The position numbers and the translations under genes were made by a program. A stretch of 53,155 bases of DNA from NCBI RefSeq assembly GCF_001931485.1, contig NZ_MSDV01000080.1, positions 1 through 53,155 of the forward strand. Reading direction: 5' to 3'. The stretch is from Burkholderia sp. SRS-W-2-2016. GTDB lineage: Bacteria; Pseudomonadota; Gammaproteobacteria; Burkholderiales; Burkholderiaceae. Positions 52,953-53,155 of the stretch are shown in pieces. The notes beneath the pieces were generated by a model. It saw only the letters and a program-made list of their open reading frames with translations. It did not search any database and was not told where the DNA came from. The first letter of the stretch is position 1. Each line of letters opens with the position of its first letter.

Positions 52953-53155
52953 ATGCAGTCACGGATGCGCTGGACACTTATCGGCGGTGGGCTCCTGCTC
53001 GTCGCTCTTGCAACTTACGGATACCACAGAATGACAGTGCCAGCCTGGCAGACCATTTCAACGTCGTTCATGAAAGAAGACAAGCCGTATGGCGGCGGCA
53101 ATGCCCGAATCAAGGGAAACGACGTGATCAGCCTCAAGGTAGCGGGGCCGAATAT
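52953..53155 (+). CDS. Possible immunity protein (3' end outside window)
   Basis: Begins 1 base after the candidate effector and runs off the right edge after 67 codons. A single N-terminal membrane segment (WTLIGGGLLLVALATYGY) would place the rest in the periplasm, where T6SS toxins usually arrive. The visible mature part (PAWQTISTSFMKEDKPYGGG) matches nothing I know. Immunity function is inferred from its position only. Confidence 0.6.
   Translation, partial: MQSRMRWTLIGGGLLLVALATYGYHRMTVPAWQTISTSFMKEDKPYGGGNARIKGNDVISLKVAGPN

Noticed and set aside
1..53155. Search for tRNA, rRNA, insertion sequences, integrases and phage attachment sites
   Set aside because: None seen by eye: no transposase or integrase motifs in the frames and no tRNA-like cloverleaf with a CCA end. 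A computed scan could still find a degraded element.

Overview
The window reads as a chromosomal or megaplasmid segment of a high-GC betaproteobacterium of the Burkholderia/Paraburkholderia type. The basis is GC-rich codon use, Burkholderia-style VgrG proteins, Sel1-repeat immunity lipoproteins, LysR/MarR-controlled catabolic operons, and start sites preceded by AGGAG/GGAGA-like ribosome binding sites. I ran no database search. Family names come from motifs, length and gene order.

Region 1 (1-7976) is a type VI secretion (T6SS) effector module. It holds the 3' part of a vgrG, a phospholipase D effector with two HxKxxxxD motifs (Tle5/PldB type), and three tandem paralogous Sel1-repeat lipoproteins that look like its immunity proteins; the third is truncated. 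Region 2 (8049-13254) is a cyclohexanecarboxylate degradation cluster: a MarR-type BadR regulator divergent from badH, badI, aliB and aliA, with a palindromic operator between them and no badK. Region 3 (13438-17351) adds an MFS transporter, an aldehyde dehydrogenase and a 3-hydroxyisobutyrate-dehydrogenase-like enzyme.

Region 4 (17431-28408) is the least understood part. A MmgE/PrpD protein and an amidohydrolase are divergent from a five-gene run: an NtaA/SnaA-type flavin monooxygenase, an AtuA-family protein, a DUF4387 protein, RibB and a flavin reductase. LysR genes stand at both ends and an MHS-type transporter lies beyond. It looks like a complete FMNH2-dependent oxidation pathway, with its own flavin supply, for an unknown substrate. 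Region 5 (28815-32124) holds a sterol-desaturase-family hydroxylase and a Tat-exported GH28 polygalacturonase-like lipoprotein.

Region 6 (32437-44954) is a phospholipid/envelope locus. It resembles E. coli ynbABCD: CDP-alcohol phosphatidyltransferase, CdsA-like cytidylyltransferase, hydrolase-methyltransferase (here a pseudogene with a frameshift and an internal TAG) and a PAP2/dual-specificity phosphatase. A PlsC acyltransferase is added. Further on are a second dual-specificity phosphatase, a membrane protein, a GT28 (MGDG synthase-like) glycosyltransferase, a DUF3142 protein and a large exported helical-repeat protein.

Region 7 (44955-49616) is more A+T-rich and loosely packed: an LprI-like exported protein, a rhomboid protease and a small lipoprotein. 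Region 8 (49617-53155) is a second T6SS module: a complete vgrG that is a close paralogue of the first, an unrecognised 293-residue cargo candidate, and the start of a membrane-anchored protein that may be its immunity partner. The two vgrG genes form a direct repeat of about 1.5 kb spanning almost the whole window.
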